The notes under the pieces were generated by a model. That model had not been told where the DNA came from. It searched no databases and saw only the letters and a program-made list of their open reading frames with translations. The position numbers and the translations under genes are program-made. This document shows positions 1 to 8,790 of a stretch of DNA of 48,870 nucleotides, piece by piece (position 1 is the stretch's first letter; every line of letters starts with the position of its first letter). The DNA comes from Deltaproteobacteria bacterium (GTDB taxonomy: Bacteria; Bdellovibrionota_B; Oligoflexia; Oligoflexales; Bog-1112), in contig CANIBL010000016.1 in the NCBI GenBank assembly GCA_947466225.1, forward strand, positions 1 to 48,870, given 5' to 3'.

Positions 1-860
1 ATGGTAAACGTTTCATCATGAATCGAAGCTTCGATGGCTTGGTGAATCAGAGGAGCCAGTTTTTCTGGATGCATACTCAACTCTTTTCCGACCAGAGATT
101 CGGCCAAAGAACTTGCCAAATGAACAAAATTTTCTTGCATATGATGGAAGAGATTTTTTTTACTTTGAAAGACTTCTTGGCAAATGGCGTTGAGAGAGTC
201 AAGGATCGCGGATTGATCCGCCCCAAATTTTTCTGCGGCAATCCGCATGCCTTCCTCAACCCCTTGTTGAATCAATGCCTCTCGTTCTGCTTCTGAAAGA
301 ACTTGCACGGACGACGCAACGGAATCAGGAAGAACGCTTTCTTCTGTAACTGCCGCTTCTACTATAATGGGAGCTGGTGCTTCTGATTCTTTAAATTTAA
401 AGGACGAAAGTGTTTCTTCGACCAAAGGCGTTACCTCTACTGCCGCCTCACTGTTTTCCGCCTTGTCACCTACATCTGAGTCGAAAACGCCCGCTTTCAG
501 CATAATATCAGGTTGAAATTCAACTGAATTTTCTGCATCCGCCTCGAAAGATTCTATGCTTTGTTTTTTGTCTTTTTCTGTAGGCCAGCCCGGCGTAAAA
601 TCTTTTGGTCGCAGAATGGGACGCCATTGATTCACATCTTGAAGATTTTGGCTCAAGACATCGGTTTTGGAAATTTCTTCTGCTAATGTTTCGGGGTCGT
701 GAAGCTGGTGGAAAATGATATTGGAACGCGGATTATCCGCATAGAAAACCTTGGACTCACAAACATTTTCAAAGCTGTATTCTTCCACAGTTACCCTGTT
801 AAAGGTACTCGAATCCTTTCGAATATAGCGACCTTTTCGCGGCATGCCTTCTGTCAACAT
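1..860 (-). CDS. fliH: Flagellar assembly protein FliH (partial, runs off left edge)
   Basis: The reverse strand has one open frame from the ATG at 860 to the window edge, about 286 codons without a stop. The N-terminal 190 residues are acidic, low-complexity and poorly conserved, as is usual for FliH. The later part is helical and contains EREALIQQGVEEGMRIA and a long amphipathic segment ending in LAPLIHQAIEAS, which resembles the FliH/YscL stalk that binds the export ATPase FliI. In this family FliH regulates FliI at the cytoplasmic face of the flagellar type III export gate. The gene begins 22 bp after the fliF stop, with a weak GAGG-like ribosome site. Identity rests on position and fold pattern rather than a sharp motif. 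The C-terminus is outside the window. Confidence 0.72.
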   Translation of the reverse strand, partial: MLTEGMPRKGRYIRKDSSTFNRVTVEEYSFENVCESKVFYADNPRSNIIFHQLHDPETLAEEISKTDVLSQNLQDVNQWRPILRPKDFTPGWPTEKDKKQSIESFEADAENSVEFQPDIMLKAGVFDSDVGDKAENSEAAVEVTPLVEETLSSFKFKESEAPAPIIVEAAVTEESVLPDSVASSVQVLSEAEREALIQQGVEEGMRIAAEKFGADQSAILDSLNAICQEVFQSKKNLFHHMQENFVHLASSLAESLVGKELSMHPEKLAPLIHQAIEASIHDETFT

Positions 861-882
861 ACTGAACCTCTACCCGTAGATA

Positions 883-2502
883 TTATCCCGACATTTGACT
901 TGGATTCATCAACATACGAATGGCTTCTGTGGTGCGTTTAGGTTCATTTCGAGCCAAAAACAATACCTGCTCTTTGGGAGAAAGCTTATCGAAAGATACT
1001 TCTTCTTGAACCTGAACTTTTTTCGCAATGGTCGATTCCAGATCTGGCTTATATTCTTCCGCAATATGTTGAGAAGCTTTCTTTTCTGGATCATAGGAAA
1101 GCCATCTAAAGTAGGGCCGTACCACGAAGGCAAAAAACAGTAGGAGCGCAAGTGCAATGGAACCGGATAAAGCCAACGTAGATAGATAGGTACGCGTTTC
1201 TTGTTTTTGCTGGGAAATCTCCTGCTGCTGCACTGGGTCCATTTGAAACATCATATTTTGCACACTCAAAGAATCTCGTCCCTCTTTGAATCCCACGGCA
1301 TTTTTAATGAGTTCCTCAATTTTTTTTATCTCTTCTGGGGTTCTTGCACTAAAATCGGGGGTGGTGCCATCAACTGGATATACTTGCTTTCCATCTACAA
1401 TGGCAGATACGGTGATTCGGGTAATATTACCTACCGGCAAGGTTTTTTCGCTTACCGTTTTCGATACTTCATAGTTAATAAATTCAGTATCCTTTTTGCT
1501 GCCACTTTTTGAAGATGATCCGGTTACTTTTTCACTCTCCCCCGGCACATTGGACTTAGCTCCGGGAATTCCCGTGGGCGTTAGTCCCTCTCCTTCCATG
1601 GAAAATCCCTGGGTACTCTTATGCACAATGGCTGAATTATCGGGATTTACATCGGTAATCATCTGCTTTTCTTCTGTGAAGTCAACGCCAACATCAACTC
1701 GAGCCTCAATGCGATCAGGTCCAACGATTTTCCCCACGATAGCGCGGATGCGCTCTTCCATCATTTTTTCGATGTTTCGTTTGTAACTCATCAATTCACG
1801 AGATTGCTGAGAGGACGAGTTCTCGGACTCCACCTCGGTGAGCATTTGCCCTTCCCCGTCGATGATGGTGATATCGTTCAAGGTCAAGCCTTCTACTGAT
1901 CGAGACACTAGATGTTGGATGCCTTTTATCTGCTTTTTTTCTAGGGTAAATCCCCGCTTGGTTTTGATATAAATTGCAGCAGTGGTTTTTTTCACATCGT
2001 TCAGAAACAATGTGGATTTTGGTTGTACGATGTGAACCCGCGCGGTAAGGATTCCATCGATGGCACCGATGGTACGAGACAATTCGCCTTGAATCGCCCG
2101 CAACTTCTGCACCTGTTGCTCAAATTCCGTTTTGGTGAAATTCTCTTTATCAAAACTTTCCCAACCTACAACGCCGTTGCTGGGCAATCCTTCTGCACTC
2201 AGCATCAATCGAACACGGTCCACATTTTCAGTTGGAACCTTTACCCCTTTTGCATCGATGACATAGTCATTGACATTGTTTTTCTTCAAATAATCGGAAA
2301 TGGCATGCACATCCTCTTGGGAGATATCCATAAACAAGTATTGATACTCGGTGCGATTTCGGGTGGTGAGGAAAATAGAAAGAACCAAAATTCCCCCTGC
2401 AATCGAACCGAGGGAAATCGCTCGCTGTAGATTGGTCAATTTTTGCCATGTTAAGAGAATCGACATTTGGATGGTATTTAAAAAATCAGCAGCTGTACTC
2501 AC
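883..2502 (-). CDS. fliF: Flagellar MS-ring protein FliF
   Basis: 539 residues, normal for FliF, which forms the membrane-embedded MS ring on which the rotor and export gate are built. A membrane helix lies at about 28-47, followed by the YscJ/FliF ring-building domains (about 50-225, including the AEGLPSNGVVGWESFD stretch), the periplasmic FliF domain with a Ser/Gly-rich loop near 320-340, and a second membrane helix at about 438-462. The cytoplasmic tail (about 508-532, KEQVLFLARNEPKRTTEAI) is the conserved FliG-binding helix. The start is GTG at 2502 with GAGAGG eight bases upstream; fliE ends 16 bp earlier. The retained FliG-binding tail matters because no fliG follows: the next gene is fliH. 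Confidence 0.96.
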   Translation of the reverse strand: MSTAADFLNTIQMSILLTWQKLTNLQRAISLGSIAGGILVLSIFLTTRNRTEYQYLFMDISQEDVHAISDYLKKNNVNDYVIDAKGVKVPTENVDRVRLMLSAEGLPSNGVVGWESFDKENFTKTEFEQQVQKLRAIQGELSRTIGAIDGILTARVHIVQPKSTLFLNDVKKTTAAIYIKTKRGFTLEKKQIKGIQHLVSRSVEGLTLNDITIIDGEGQMLTEVESENSSSQQSRELMSYKRNIEKMMEERIRAIVGKIVGPDRIEARVDVGVDFTEEKQMITDVNPDNSAIVHKSTQGFSMEGEGLTPTGIPGAKSNVPGESEKVTGSSSKSGSKKDTEFINYEVSKTVSEKTLPVGNITRITVSAIVDGKQVYPVDGTTPDFSARTPEEIKKIEELIKNAVGFKEGRDSLSVQNMMFQMDPVQQQEISQQKQETRTYLSTLALSGSIALALLLFFAFVVRPYFRWLSYDPEKKASQHIAEEYKPDLESTIAKKVQVQEEVSFDKLSPKEQVLFLARNEPKRTTEAIRMLMNPSQMSG

Positions 2503-2518
2503 GGGTGATCCTCTCTAC

Positions 2519-2836
2519 TTAGATCGACATACGCATTACTTCTTGATAAGCTTCTAAGGCTTTATTTCTAATTTGCACCAACATTTGAAACCCCAGCTCA
2601 GCTTGATTCACAGCCAGCATGGTTTCGTGAATATTGTCGTTCTTACCAGAAGCCAAATCTGTGGCTTGGGTGTCAGCTGATTTTTGCAATGCATTTACTT
2701 CATTCACACTGTCTTTAAGATGATCAAAGAAGGACTTTTCTGTTTTCTCTGGCGCAGCAGGTCCCGGCAATTCGGGCTTTTTTTGGACCTGATTTTGCGC
2801 TTGCTGAATGTACTGGTTCAGATGAACAGCGTTCAC
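2519..2836 (-). CDS. fliE: Flagellar hook-basal body complex protein FliE
   Basis: 105 residues. FliE is the adaptor between the MS ring/export gate and the proximal rod. The C-terminal 60 residues carry the family signature: an NIHETMLAVNQAELGFQMLVQ helix region followed by a NKALEAYQEVMRMSI ending typical of FliE. The N-terminal third is variable and rich in Gln and Pro. The GTG start at 2836 has a strong AAGGAGG site five bases upstream, which decides the start. It lies in the flgB-flgC-fliE-fliF order known in many bacteria, but is separated from flgC by 164 bp holding a repeat element. Confidence 0.94.
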   Translation of the reverse strand: MNAVHLNQYIQQAQNQVQKKPELPGPAAPEKTEKSFFDHLKDSVNEVNALQKSADTQATDLASGKNDNIHETMLAVNQAELGFQMLVQIRNKALEAYQEVMRMSI

Positions 2837-2880
2837 GGGTTCCTCCTTAGCCTATTTTATACGTTCTGGTTTCATGTCCC

Positions 2881-2974
2881 GTCATGCCCAGGCCGCCGCG
2901 GCCGTACAGGCATGTGCTATGATCGAGGGAGCTCCCCAGCGACCAAAGATCACTGGGGATGGCGGAATATAATA
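2881..2974. repeat. About 95-bp dispersed repeat, copy A
   Basis: This lies in the fliE-flgC gap. It shares blocks in the same order with 14700-14795: ATGCCCAGGCCGCC at the left, then GATCGAGGG, TCCCC, GCGACCAA, and a right end of type TGGG-ATG-GGA-TAAAAT. The copies are diverged but collinear. Internal dyads, such as the GC-rich left part and CCCCAG/CTGGGG near 2934-2958, suggest a folded element of the REP or MITE kind. It lies inside a flagellar operon, so the transcript probably carries it. Confidence 0.6.
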
Positions 2975-3000
2975 TACTTTCCACTCTTTCCCTCATACTC

Positions 3001-3441
3001 TTACTTCCCAAGTTCCAAGGCCTTTACAGCCATGGACTTTGCTTCGTTAAGCGCTGTGGCGTTGGCTTCATAGGCACGGGTTGCTGCAATCATATTCACC
3101 ATTTCCGTCATCACTTGTATATTGGGTTTTTTCACATAACCTGTTTTATCCGCATCTGGATGTCCCGGTTCAAACACCCGCTTTGCTTCTTGCTGATCTT
3201 CATGAATTTGCATCACTTGTACTTTTTTCAGTTGTGCATCTTCGGTTTCATTCAAGTAATCTTCAAATGCAGGGCCGGCTGATACAGCACTAAATACCAC
3301 ATCTTTTCTTTTATACGGGCCCCCTTCTGGAGTCCGGGTAGTTTCAACGTTGGCAAGATTAGAGCTCAACACGTTCATACGCGTGCGCTGCGCCGCCAAA
3401 CCAGAAGAGCTAATCTGCATCGATTTAAATAAACTGCTCAT
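3001..3441 (-). CDS. flgC: Flagellar basal-body rod protein FlgC
   Basis: 146 residues, typical for FlgC, a proximal-rod subunit exported through the flagellar type III system. The N-terminus has the rod/hook family pattern SGLAAQRTRMNVLSSNLANVETT, and the C-terminus ends in the paired helix MTEMVNMIAATRAYEANATALN, which is diagnostic of the FlgBC/FlgE superfamily. The GGPYKRKDVVF segment that follows the N-terminal helix is FlgC-like. The start overlaps the flgB stop by four bases, so the two are translationally coupled. Confidence 0.96.
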   Translation of the reverse strand: MSSLFKSMQISSSGLAAQRTRMNVLSSNLANVETTRTPEGGPYKRKDVVFSAVSAGPAFEDYLNETEDAQLKKVQVMQIHEDQQEAKRVFEPGHPDADKTGYVKKPNIQVMTEMVNMIAATRAYEANATALNEAKSMAVKALELGK

Positions 3442-3857
3442 CCTCTGCCTCCATTAATTGCATACCGAAGAAGACCTATTTTCTTAGACAGCGTTTCCAC
3501 AGTAGCTCGATACAACAACTGGTTTTGGGCCAACAATGCCATCTCCGCATCGAGATCCACCGTGTTTCCATCATTACCCACCGACTCCGTGGGGCGCATG
3601 TACACTTCTGGCTCTACCTTTCCATCGCCACTGACAAATGGATGCATGCGGTGCTGTGCATCTGTAGCGGTGGCTGCTTCGGATTTTTGCTCCCCCAAGG
3701 CCTGCAATTGTGATTCAAAATCAAACCCCAAGGATCGATAGCCCGGTGTTTCTGCGTTTGCAACGTTTGCGTTGATCACTTCACTTCGTTTAAGTCGAAA
3801 GTTCAAGGCATCCATCTGGATGCTATCACTTTGATTCATTAATCCGAGAAGCTTCAT
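3438..3857 (-). CDS. flgB: Flagellar basal-body rod protein FlgB
   Basis: 139 residues, the usual length for FlgB, the rod subunit that contacts FliE. It has the expected N-terminal helix with NANVANAETPGYRSLGFDF and a C-terminal region (TVDLDAEMALLAQNQLLYRATVETL) that matches the FlgB signature closely. It overlaps the upstream sigma-54 activator by four bases and flgC by four bases, so all three are almost certainly one transcript. Confidence 0.95.
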   Translation of the reverse strand: MKLLGLMNQSDSIQMDALNFRLKRSEVINANVANAETPGYRSLGFDFESQLQALGEQKSEAATATDAQHRMHPFVSGDGKVEPEVYMRPTESVGNDGNTVDLDAEMALLAQNQLLYRATVETLSKKIGLLRYAINGGRG

Positions 3858-4948
3858 AGTCCGCTCCGTCCACTCAGAGGGCTGATCACATCGATCCCCT
3901 CTGCGGTAAATTCATTGATTTTGTTTCGCAAAGTTCTCAAACTGATACCCAATGTTTTAGCTGCATGGGTACGATTGCCTTGATGATGCTTAAGGGTTTC
4001 TAAAATGAATTGGGTCTCAATCAATCGCAAACTTTTCCCGATTGGCAAGGTGGAAATCCAATCAGAAGAAAGCGGCAGATCCTCTCCCTCAAATGGAATA
4101 TTGGACAAGGTAATTTGATCGGACGTCGAGAGAATAGCGGCCCGTTGGATTACATTTTGCAGCTCTCGCACATTGCCAGGCCATTTGTGGGCTTTAAGTC
4201 TTTCCATGGCATCTGCTGTAAAGTGTAAAGACGGTCGTCCATTTTGCGCCGAAAAATCTTGTAAGAAATTTTTGGCCAATAGTTCGATGTCACGAGGACG
4301 TTCGCGAAGCGGCGGAATTTCAATATGGAGTACATACAATCGATAGTACAAGTCTTGACGAAATTTTCCTTGCGCCACCGCTTTGGTTATATCTCGGTTG
4401 GTCGTCGCAATCACCCGGGTTTGGATGGGAATGGGAGCTGAACCTCCAATTCGATCGATTTCTTTCTCTTGTAATGCACGCAATAATTTGGATTGAAGAG
4501 GCAGCTCAATTTCCGTCACTTCATCCAAGAGAAGGGTACCATGACTGGCTTGTTCGAATTTTCCGATGTGCCGATGATCTGCGCCGGTAAAGGCCCCTTT
4601 TTCAAAACCAAATAATTCGCTTTCCAACAAGGTAGAAGGCATGGCAGCACAGTTCACTGCGATGAAAGGGCTGGTTTGTGGGTTGGGGCCGGCCTCATAG
4701 ATGGCTCTGGCAATCACCTCTTTTCCCACACCGGATTCCCCAGTGATAAGAATGGGCACGTTGGTGTCAGCAATTTGCCAAATGATGTCTTGGATGCGCA
4801 TCATTTTTTCGTCAGCTGTAGGAAACAACTGCTTTCCATCGGAACGTGCTGGACGTCGGCCCTTTCGACTTTGAATAAAGTCCAAGTAGGTGCTGGCTTG
4901 TGCTTGGCCAGAAGAGAGAGAGGATGAAAATTCTTTAACTTGTGACAC
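3854..4948 (-). CDS. Sigma-54-dependent transcriptional activator, no receiver domain (FlrC/FleQ-like)
   Basis: 364 residues. A bacterial enhancer-binding AAA+ ATPase that remodels RNA polymerase-sigma-54. Walker A GESGVGKE is at 70-77, the sigma-54-contacting loop GAFTGA at 118-123, and Walker B TLLLDE at 138-143; a Fis-type helix-turn-helix (HAAKTLGISLRTLRNKI) closes the protein. The first 45 residues are low-complexity and there is no phospho-receiver, GAF or PAS domain, so control is probably through level, partner proteins or an atypical short N-terminus. The start is GTG at 4948. It sits directly ahead of flgB with a four-base overlap, which points to a flagellar regulator. I could not find a clear -24/-12 promoter nearby. 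Confidence 0.9.
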   Translation of the reverse strand: MSQVKEFSSSLSSGQAQASTYLDFIQSRKGRRPARSDGKQLFPTADEKMMRIQDIIWQIADTNVPILITGESGVGKEVIARAIYEAGPNPQTSPFIAVNCAAMPSTLLESELFGFEKGAFTGADHRHIGKFEQASHGTLLLDEVTEIELPLQSKLLRALQEKEIDRIGGSAPIPIQTRVIATTNRDITKAVAQGKFRQDLYYRLYVLHIEIPPLRERPRDIELLAKNFLQDFSAQNGRPSLHFTADAMERLKAHKWPGNVRELQNVIQRAAILSTSDQITLSNIPFEGEDLPLSSDWISTLPIGKSLRLIETQFILETLKHHQGNRTHAAKTLGISLRTLRNKINEFTAEGIDVISPLSGRSGL

Positions 4949-4958
4949 GCTGCACTCC

Positions 4959-7124
4959 TTACTTTGAAAGTTGAACCAGGTGTTCTTTGGCTAAATTTGC
5001 ATAAAATGGATTGTTGCCATCTTCTTGGGCTGACTTCAGCGCTTGAATCGCCATTTCTCTTTTTCCAGCCCGATACAGCAACAATCCGCCTTTATAAAAA
5101 GACTCGGCTCGTTGATCCCAGTCTTTTACATGGGTTGCAAGGTACACATGCAGACTTCCTGCGTCGTAAAATTGGTTGTCCTCTCGGTATTTTTCTGCCA
5201 GCTCCAAAAGACGAGCGGCCCAAAGTTTTTTTCCTTCTTTGCTTTCGTTCACTTTTTCCGTAGGTAAAGATTTAAAGAGGAGAATGGCAGCAGCGGATTG
5301 TTCTTTTTTTCCTGCTTTTTCAAAAAAGGTTGCCAAATGGTCGAGGAGAAATACGGTTTTTTCCGTTGGAGGATGAGTGCGGACCCAATCTGGTTTTTGT
5401 CCTTTGCTTTTGGTCAAAACTTGCTGCCAATTTTCCAAAACTATTTCGGCTGGAGCTTCTAAGGAAAGGGTGGCATCACTCACCAGAGAGTTTTCTAAAT
5501 CCCCTTCGATATCTTGCCAAACCTTTGCTTTGTCTATGTCAGTCATATCTTTCCACAATGATTTCATTGAACTATCAGCCTTTTTCATTTTTTCTTTTTG
5601 CCCATCTGCCTCTCCCTCTTTGGTATGCAAGAACTGCGCCCCCAGGGTGGAAATCCAAAATTTGGCACAAAAAGCGCGAGGGAGATTGCCTCGGTTTTCA
5701 GGTAGGGATTGATAGAAGAACAAGGCTTTTTCTTCTTGGGATTCCTTGCGATAGGCTTCTGCCAAGGCCCATTGAATATCTACTGGGATGGGAGTTGTTT
5801 TCCAAGCTGCAGGCGCGCTTTCATATAATGCAACGATCTCTTTCGTCTCATTTTTTTCTGACTCCGTCAGGATTTTGGCCTGGATTTTTTCTTGCCCCTC
5901 TTTTTGTAAAACCGCATAAAACGGGTTCTCTTCTGTCATTTCATCGGAATCAAAGTAAGCCTTTGCCAATGCGGCAGTTGTTTCATTCCAATCGGCGTCC
6001 GGTTGTAAGTACGTATGTAACAAGAGGCTTGTAGCCAACCGTTTGGTTTTGGGTACAGAGGATTTTTCTATCAAAAATCCCACTTGCTTCACTTGATTTG
6101 CAGAAAACACCGGCAACAAAGCATTTGGACGATTCATGTTCCAGTACGCAGCTCGCAGTAATTTCTGTAGCGCAAGTTCTCCTGTGCCTCTGTCCACTAC
6201 GGCATCCAAATTTTTACTTCTCATGGCACCTTGTTGGTTTCGCGCATCGCTCATCGCTTGTGCATCCAACTTCCGCAACGCCGCATATTGCGCCCACGTG
6301 GATCCTGGAAATCGCTCCAGCAGCATGCCGTAGTAGCTGTCTGCCAAAAGGTAGTTTTTCCTCTTAAAAGTAAGTTCAGCTAAAATCCAGAGGGATTGGG
6401 GGTCTTTTTTAAAAATGCTTTCTTCCAGTTGCAACAGTTGTTGATACAATCGAAGAGATTTTGCATGAAACCCTGTTTCGTATGCCTCTAAGGCAAGATC
6501 AGATAGAGATTTTTCGCTCACATCGGTTTCTACAGCCGGAGAAGCACCAAAAAGAGTCAAAGGAAGAGGATAGATATACGCAGGAAATTGCTGCCATGTA
6601 GTCGGATCTTCTCTCTCGTTATCTGTTTCTATAGGAGTAAAGATTGGTTTCTCTTCTATAGAGCCAGAAATAAGGGGTACGACCCAGGCCTGAAGGGAGT
6701 CCGACTGATGTTTGAGAGAGGATTGGCCTACATTTCCCAAGGGCAGATGGCTGCCCGGCATTCGATCGAGCTGATAACCAGTTTCAAAAATTTCCAGGTA
6801 AATTCGCGGAGGTGCATCCAACTGGACCACATGGGACCGAAGCGTTGCATCCACCAATTGTAAGGTAACATCCGTCCCGTACCCAGGTACTTCGCGTATC
6901 ACAATCCCAGAAACAACCTTAGGGTCTCTTGGTATTTTTGTTGTGATTTCAGATGGTTTTGTATCTTTCAGCTGAAGGGTAACCGTATGTTGTACACGAT
7001 TTTGTTGAAAGCGGTACTCTCGAAGAGAGGATAAAGGAAGGGTCCACTTATAGTAGCGGCCGGCCGGAAATAGCACCGCTGGGAGCAAGAGAGATAAGAT
7101 GAAGAGGTATTTCCCAGTGGACAT
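4959..7124 (-). CDS. Exported protein with AMIN-like N-terminal region and TPR-like repeats
   Basis: 721 residues. A signal peptide covers about residues 1-21 (hydrophobic LFILSLLLPAVLFPAG). Residues of about 45-115 have alternating hydrophobic strands ending in PPRIYLEIFE, which resembles an AMIN domain, a periplasmic targeting module that binds peptidoglycan or septal/flagellar machinery. From about 205 to the end the protein is helical, with repeated Ala/Leu/Tyr-rich pairs (AELTFKRKNYLLADSYYG, AGKREMAIQALKSA) typical of tetratricopeptide repeats. It ends ten bases before the sigma-54 activator, so it heads the flagellar operon. I infer a periplasmic scaffold for flagellar or envelope assembly; the exact function is not recognised. 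Confidence 0.72.
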   Translation of the reverse strand: MSTGKYLFILSLLLPAVLFPAGRYYKWTLPLSSLREYRFQQNRVQHTVTLQLKDTKPSEITTKIPRDPKVVSGIVIREVPGYGTDVTLQLVDATLRSHVVQLDAPPRIYLEIFETGYQLDRMPGSHLPLGNVGQSSLKHQSDSLQAWVVPLISGSIEEKPIFTPIETDNEREDPTTWQQFPAYIYPLPLTLFGASPAVETDVSEKSLSDLALEAYETGFHAKSLRLYQQLLQLEESIFKKDPQSLWILAELTFKRKNYLLADSYYGMLLERFPGSTWAQYAALRKLDAQAMSDARNQQGAMRSKNLDAVVDRGTGELALQKLLRAAYWNMNRPNALLPVFSANQVKQVGFLIEKSSVPKTKRLATSLLLHTYLQPDADWNETTAALAKAYFDSDEMTEENPFYAVLQKEGQEKIQAKILTESEKNETKEIVALYESAPAAWKTTPIPVDIQWALAEAYRKESQEEKALFFYQSLPENRGNLPRAFCAKFWISTLGAQFLHTKEGEADGQKEKMKKADSSMKSLWKDMTDIDKAKVWQDIEGDLENSLVSDATLSLEAPAEIVLENWQQVLTKSKGQKPDWVRTHPPTEKTVFLLDHLATFFEKAGKKEQSAAAILLFKSLPTEKVNESKEGKKLWAARLLELAEKYREDNQFYDAGSLHVYLATHVKDWDQRAESFYKGGLLLYRAGKREMAIQALKSAQEDGNNPFYANLAKEHLVQLSK

Positions 7125-7250
7125 AGCCGACGTTCCCTTTCAAGGCGTTCTATGATAGATCTTGCAAGATGCATGCCACTTGAGATCCTTTGAAAGGGCG
7201 ATTTCTACCAGTGGAGTTTTACCTCGTTAGCGAAAAGTGGAAGTCGTCAA

Positions 7251-7265
7251 ACTTGTGACACAAGT
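7251..7265. promoter_or_regulatory. Perfect palindrome, possible operator
   Basis: ACTTGTG-A-CACAAGT is a perfect seven-base dyad with a single central base. It lies in the 162-bp divergent gap between the flagellar operon and hldE, about 22 bases before the first hldE ATG. Such a site fits a homodimeric regulator, but no regulator for it is known here. Confidence 0.35.
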
Positions 7266-7286
7266 GCCAAATTCCTGGCGAAAGAA

Positions 7287-8765
7287 ATGGAGTCTACTAT
7301 GCTGCCTTGGACGCGTCGTCCGATTCGGATTGCAGTGATTGGAGATGTGATTTTGGATGAATACTGGCAAGGGAATGTGCATCGCATTTCCCCTGAAGCC
7401 CCAGTTCCGGTTCATCATGTGCAACAGATTTCTCATCATCCAGGTGGCGCTGCCAATACTGCATTGAATATTCAAAAAGTGGGGGGCCAAGCTTTTCTAT
7501 TTGGCACCTGGGGCAAAGATGAAGCAGCAGAAATTTTGGGTACCTTGTTGGAGTCAGAGGGGATTTCTTGCAAAGGGATTCTACAAGTACCCCAACGACC
7601 CACTGCGAGAAAAACCCGCATTACCTCAGGCCCTCAACAAATGCTGCGCATCGATCGAGAGCAACCTTTTCCCTTAGAAGAAGCTTTTCAGAAAGACTTG
7701 CTGCAACGACTTGAGTCCCAAGAATGGGATGGTTTGTTGCTCAGCGATTATGGTAAAGGCGTTTTGCCATATGCCTTTGTACGTCAAATCATGGCATTGG
7801 CACAGAAACGGAAAATCCCGGTGGTAGTGGATCCAAAGGGCAGAGACTTTGAACGCTACCAAGGCTGCACGTTGGTAACGCCCAACATCAAAGAATCCTG
7901 TGTGGCATTGGGACTCAATGAAGAAGGTAGTTACACAGGGGAATTTTTGGGACGAGAGATTCAGAAAAAGTTTGGACTTCAAGACGTTCTCGTTACCATG
8001 GGCGCAAAGGGCATGATCTACGTGCCCCATGATGCCAAAATAAAGTCTGTACATGCACAAGCAAAAGCAAAGGAAGTATTTGATGTATCCGGCGCTGGAG
8101 ATACGGTTGCCGCTGTAATGGCTCTTTCACTTGCAACCCGAACGCCAGTTGCAAAAGCCGTGCATTTCGCTACCGTAGCTGCGGGAAAAGTTGTAGAAAA
8201 GTGGGGGACTCGCCCCATTCTACAAGAAGAGCTTGAAGTGGGATTGCAAGAAGCGGCGATGGAAAGTGAAACCCAGGTAAAAGGAACCAAAGGCAAAGTA
8301 TGGGCTCGAGACAATTTCCCAGGTCTAGCCAAAAAATTGCATGACCAGCAAAAGAAAATTGTGTTCACCAATGGATGTTTTGATTTGATGCATGTGGGGC
8401 ATGTGACCTACTTGGAACAAGCCAAAGGGTTGGGAGATGTGCTGGTGATCGGGGTCAACACCGATGAATCGGTACAACGTCTGAAAGGGGAAAAGCGTCC
8501 AATTATTCCCCTACAGGAACGTATGCGCATGCTGGCTGGGTTGCAATGTGTGGATTATGTAGTGGCCTTTGGAGAAGATACTCCAGCAGAACTGATCGCA
8601 CAGGTAGAACCGGATGTGTTGGTAAAGGGATCGGATTACCAGGTGCATCAAATTGCAGGCGCCGATTTTGTACTGGCCCGTGGGGGTAGTGTGCAGTGTT
8701 TAGATTTTGTAGAAGGCTGGTCTTCAAGCCGAGTTATTGCGAAGATTTTAGAATCGGAGGGGTAA
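7287..8765 (+). CDS. hldE: Bifunctional heptose-7-phosphate kinase / heptose-1-phosphate adenylyltransferase
   Basis: 492 residues. It makes ADP-heptose for the LPS inner core: the N-terminal kinase phosphorylates D-glycero-D-manno-heptose 7-phosphate at O1, and the C-terminal domain adenylates the 1-phosphate after phosphatase action. The PfkB/ribokinase half (about 1-325) has GGAANTALNIQKVGG and the catalytic GAGD motif within DVSGAGDTVAAV near 265-275. The nucleotidyltransferase half has the HxGH signature in GCFDLMHVGHVTYLEQ near 360-375. Length and fusion match E. coli HldE. A second in-frame ATG at 7299 has GGAG six bases upstream and may be the true start. It is a single gene, divergent from the flagellar operon. 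Confidence 0.97.
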   Translation: MESTMLPWTRRPIRIAVIGDVILDEYWQGNVHRISPEAPVPVHHVQQISHHPGGAANTALNIQKVGGQAFLFGTWGKDEAAEILGTLLESEGISCKGILQVPQRPTARKTRITSGPQQMLRIDREQPFPLEEAFQKDLLQRLESQEWDGLLLSDYGKGVLPYAFVRQIMALAQKRKIPVVVDPKGRDFERYQGCTLVTPNIKESCVALGLNEEGSYTGEFLGREIQKKFGLQDVLVTMGAKGMIYVPHDAKIKSVHAQAKAKEVFDVSGAGDTVAAVMALSLATRTPVAKAVHFATVAAGKVVEKWGTRPILQEELEVGLQEAAMESETQVKGTKGKVWARDNFPGLAKKLHDQQKKIVFTNGCFDLMHVGHVTYLEQAKGLGDVLVIGVNTDESVQRLKGEKRPIIPLQERMRMLAGLQCVDYVVAFGEDTPAELIAQVEPDVLVKGSDYQVHQIAGADFVLARGGSVQCLDFVEGWSSSRVIAKILESEG

Positions 8766-8790
8766 ACTGTTTTTTAGAAAAAAAATCATT

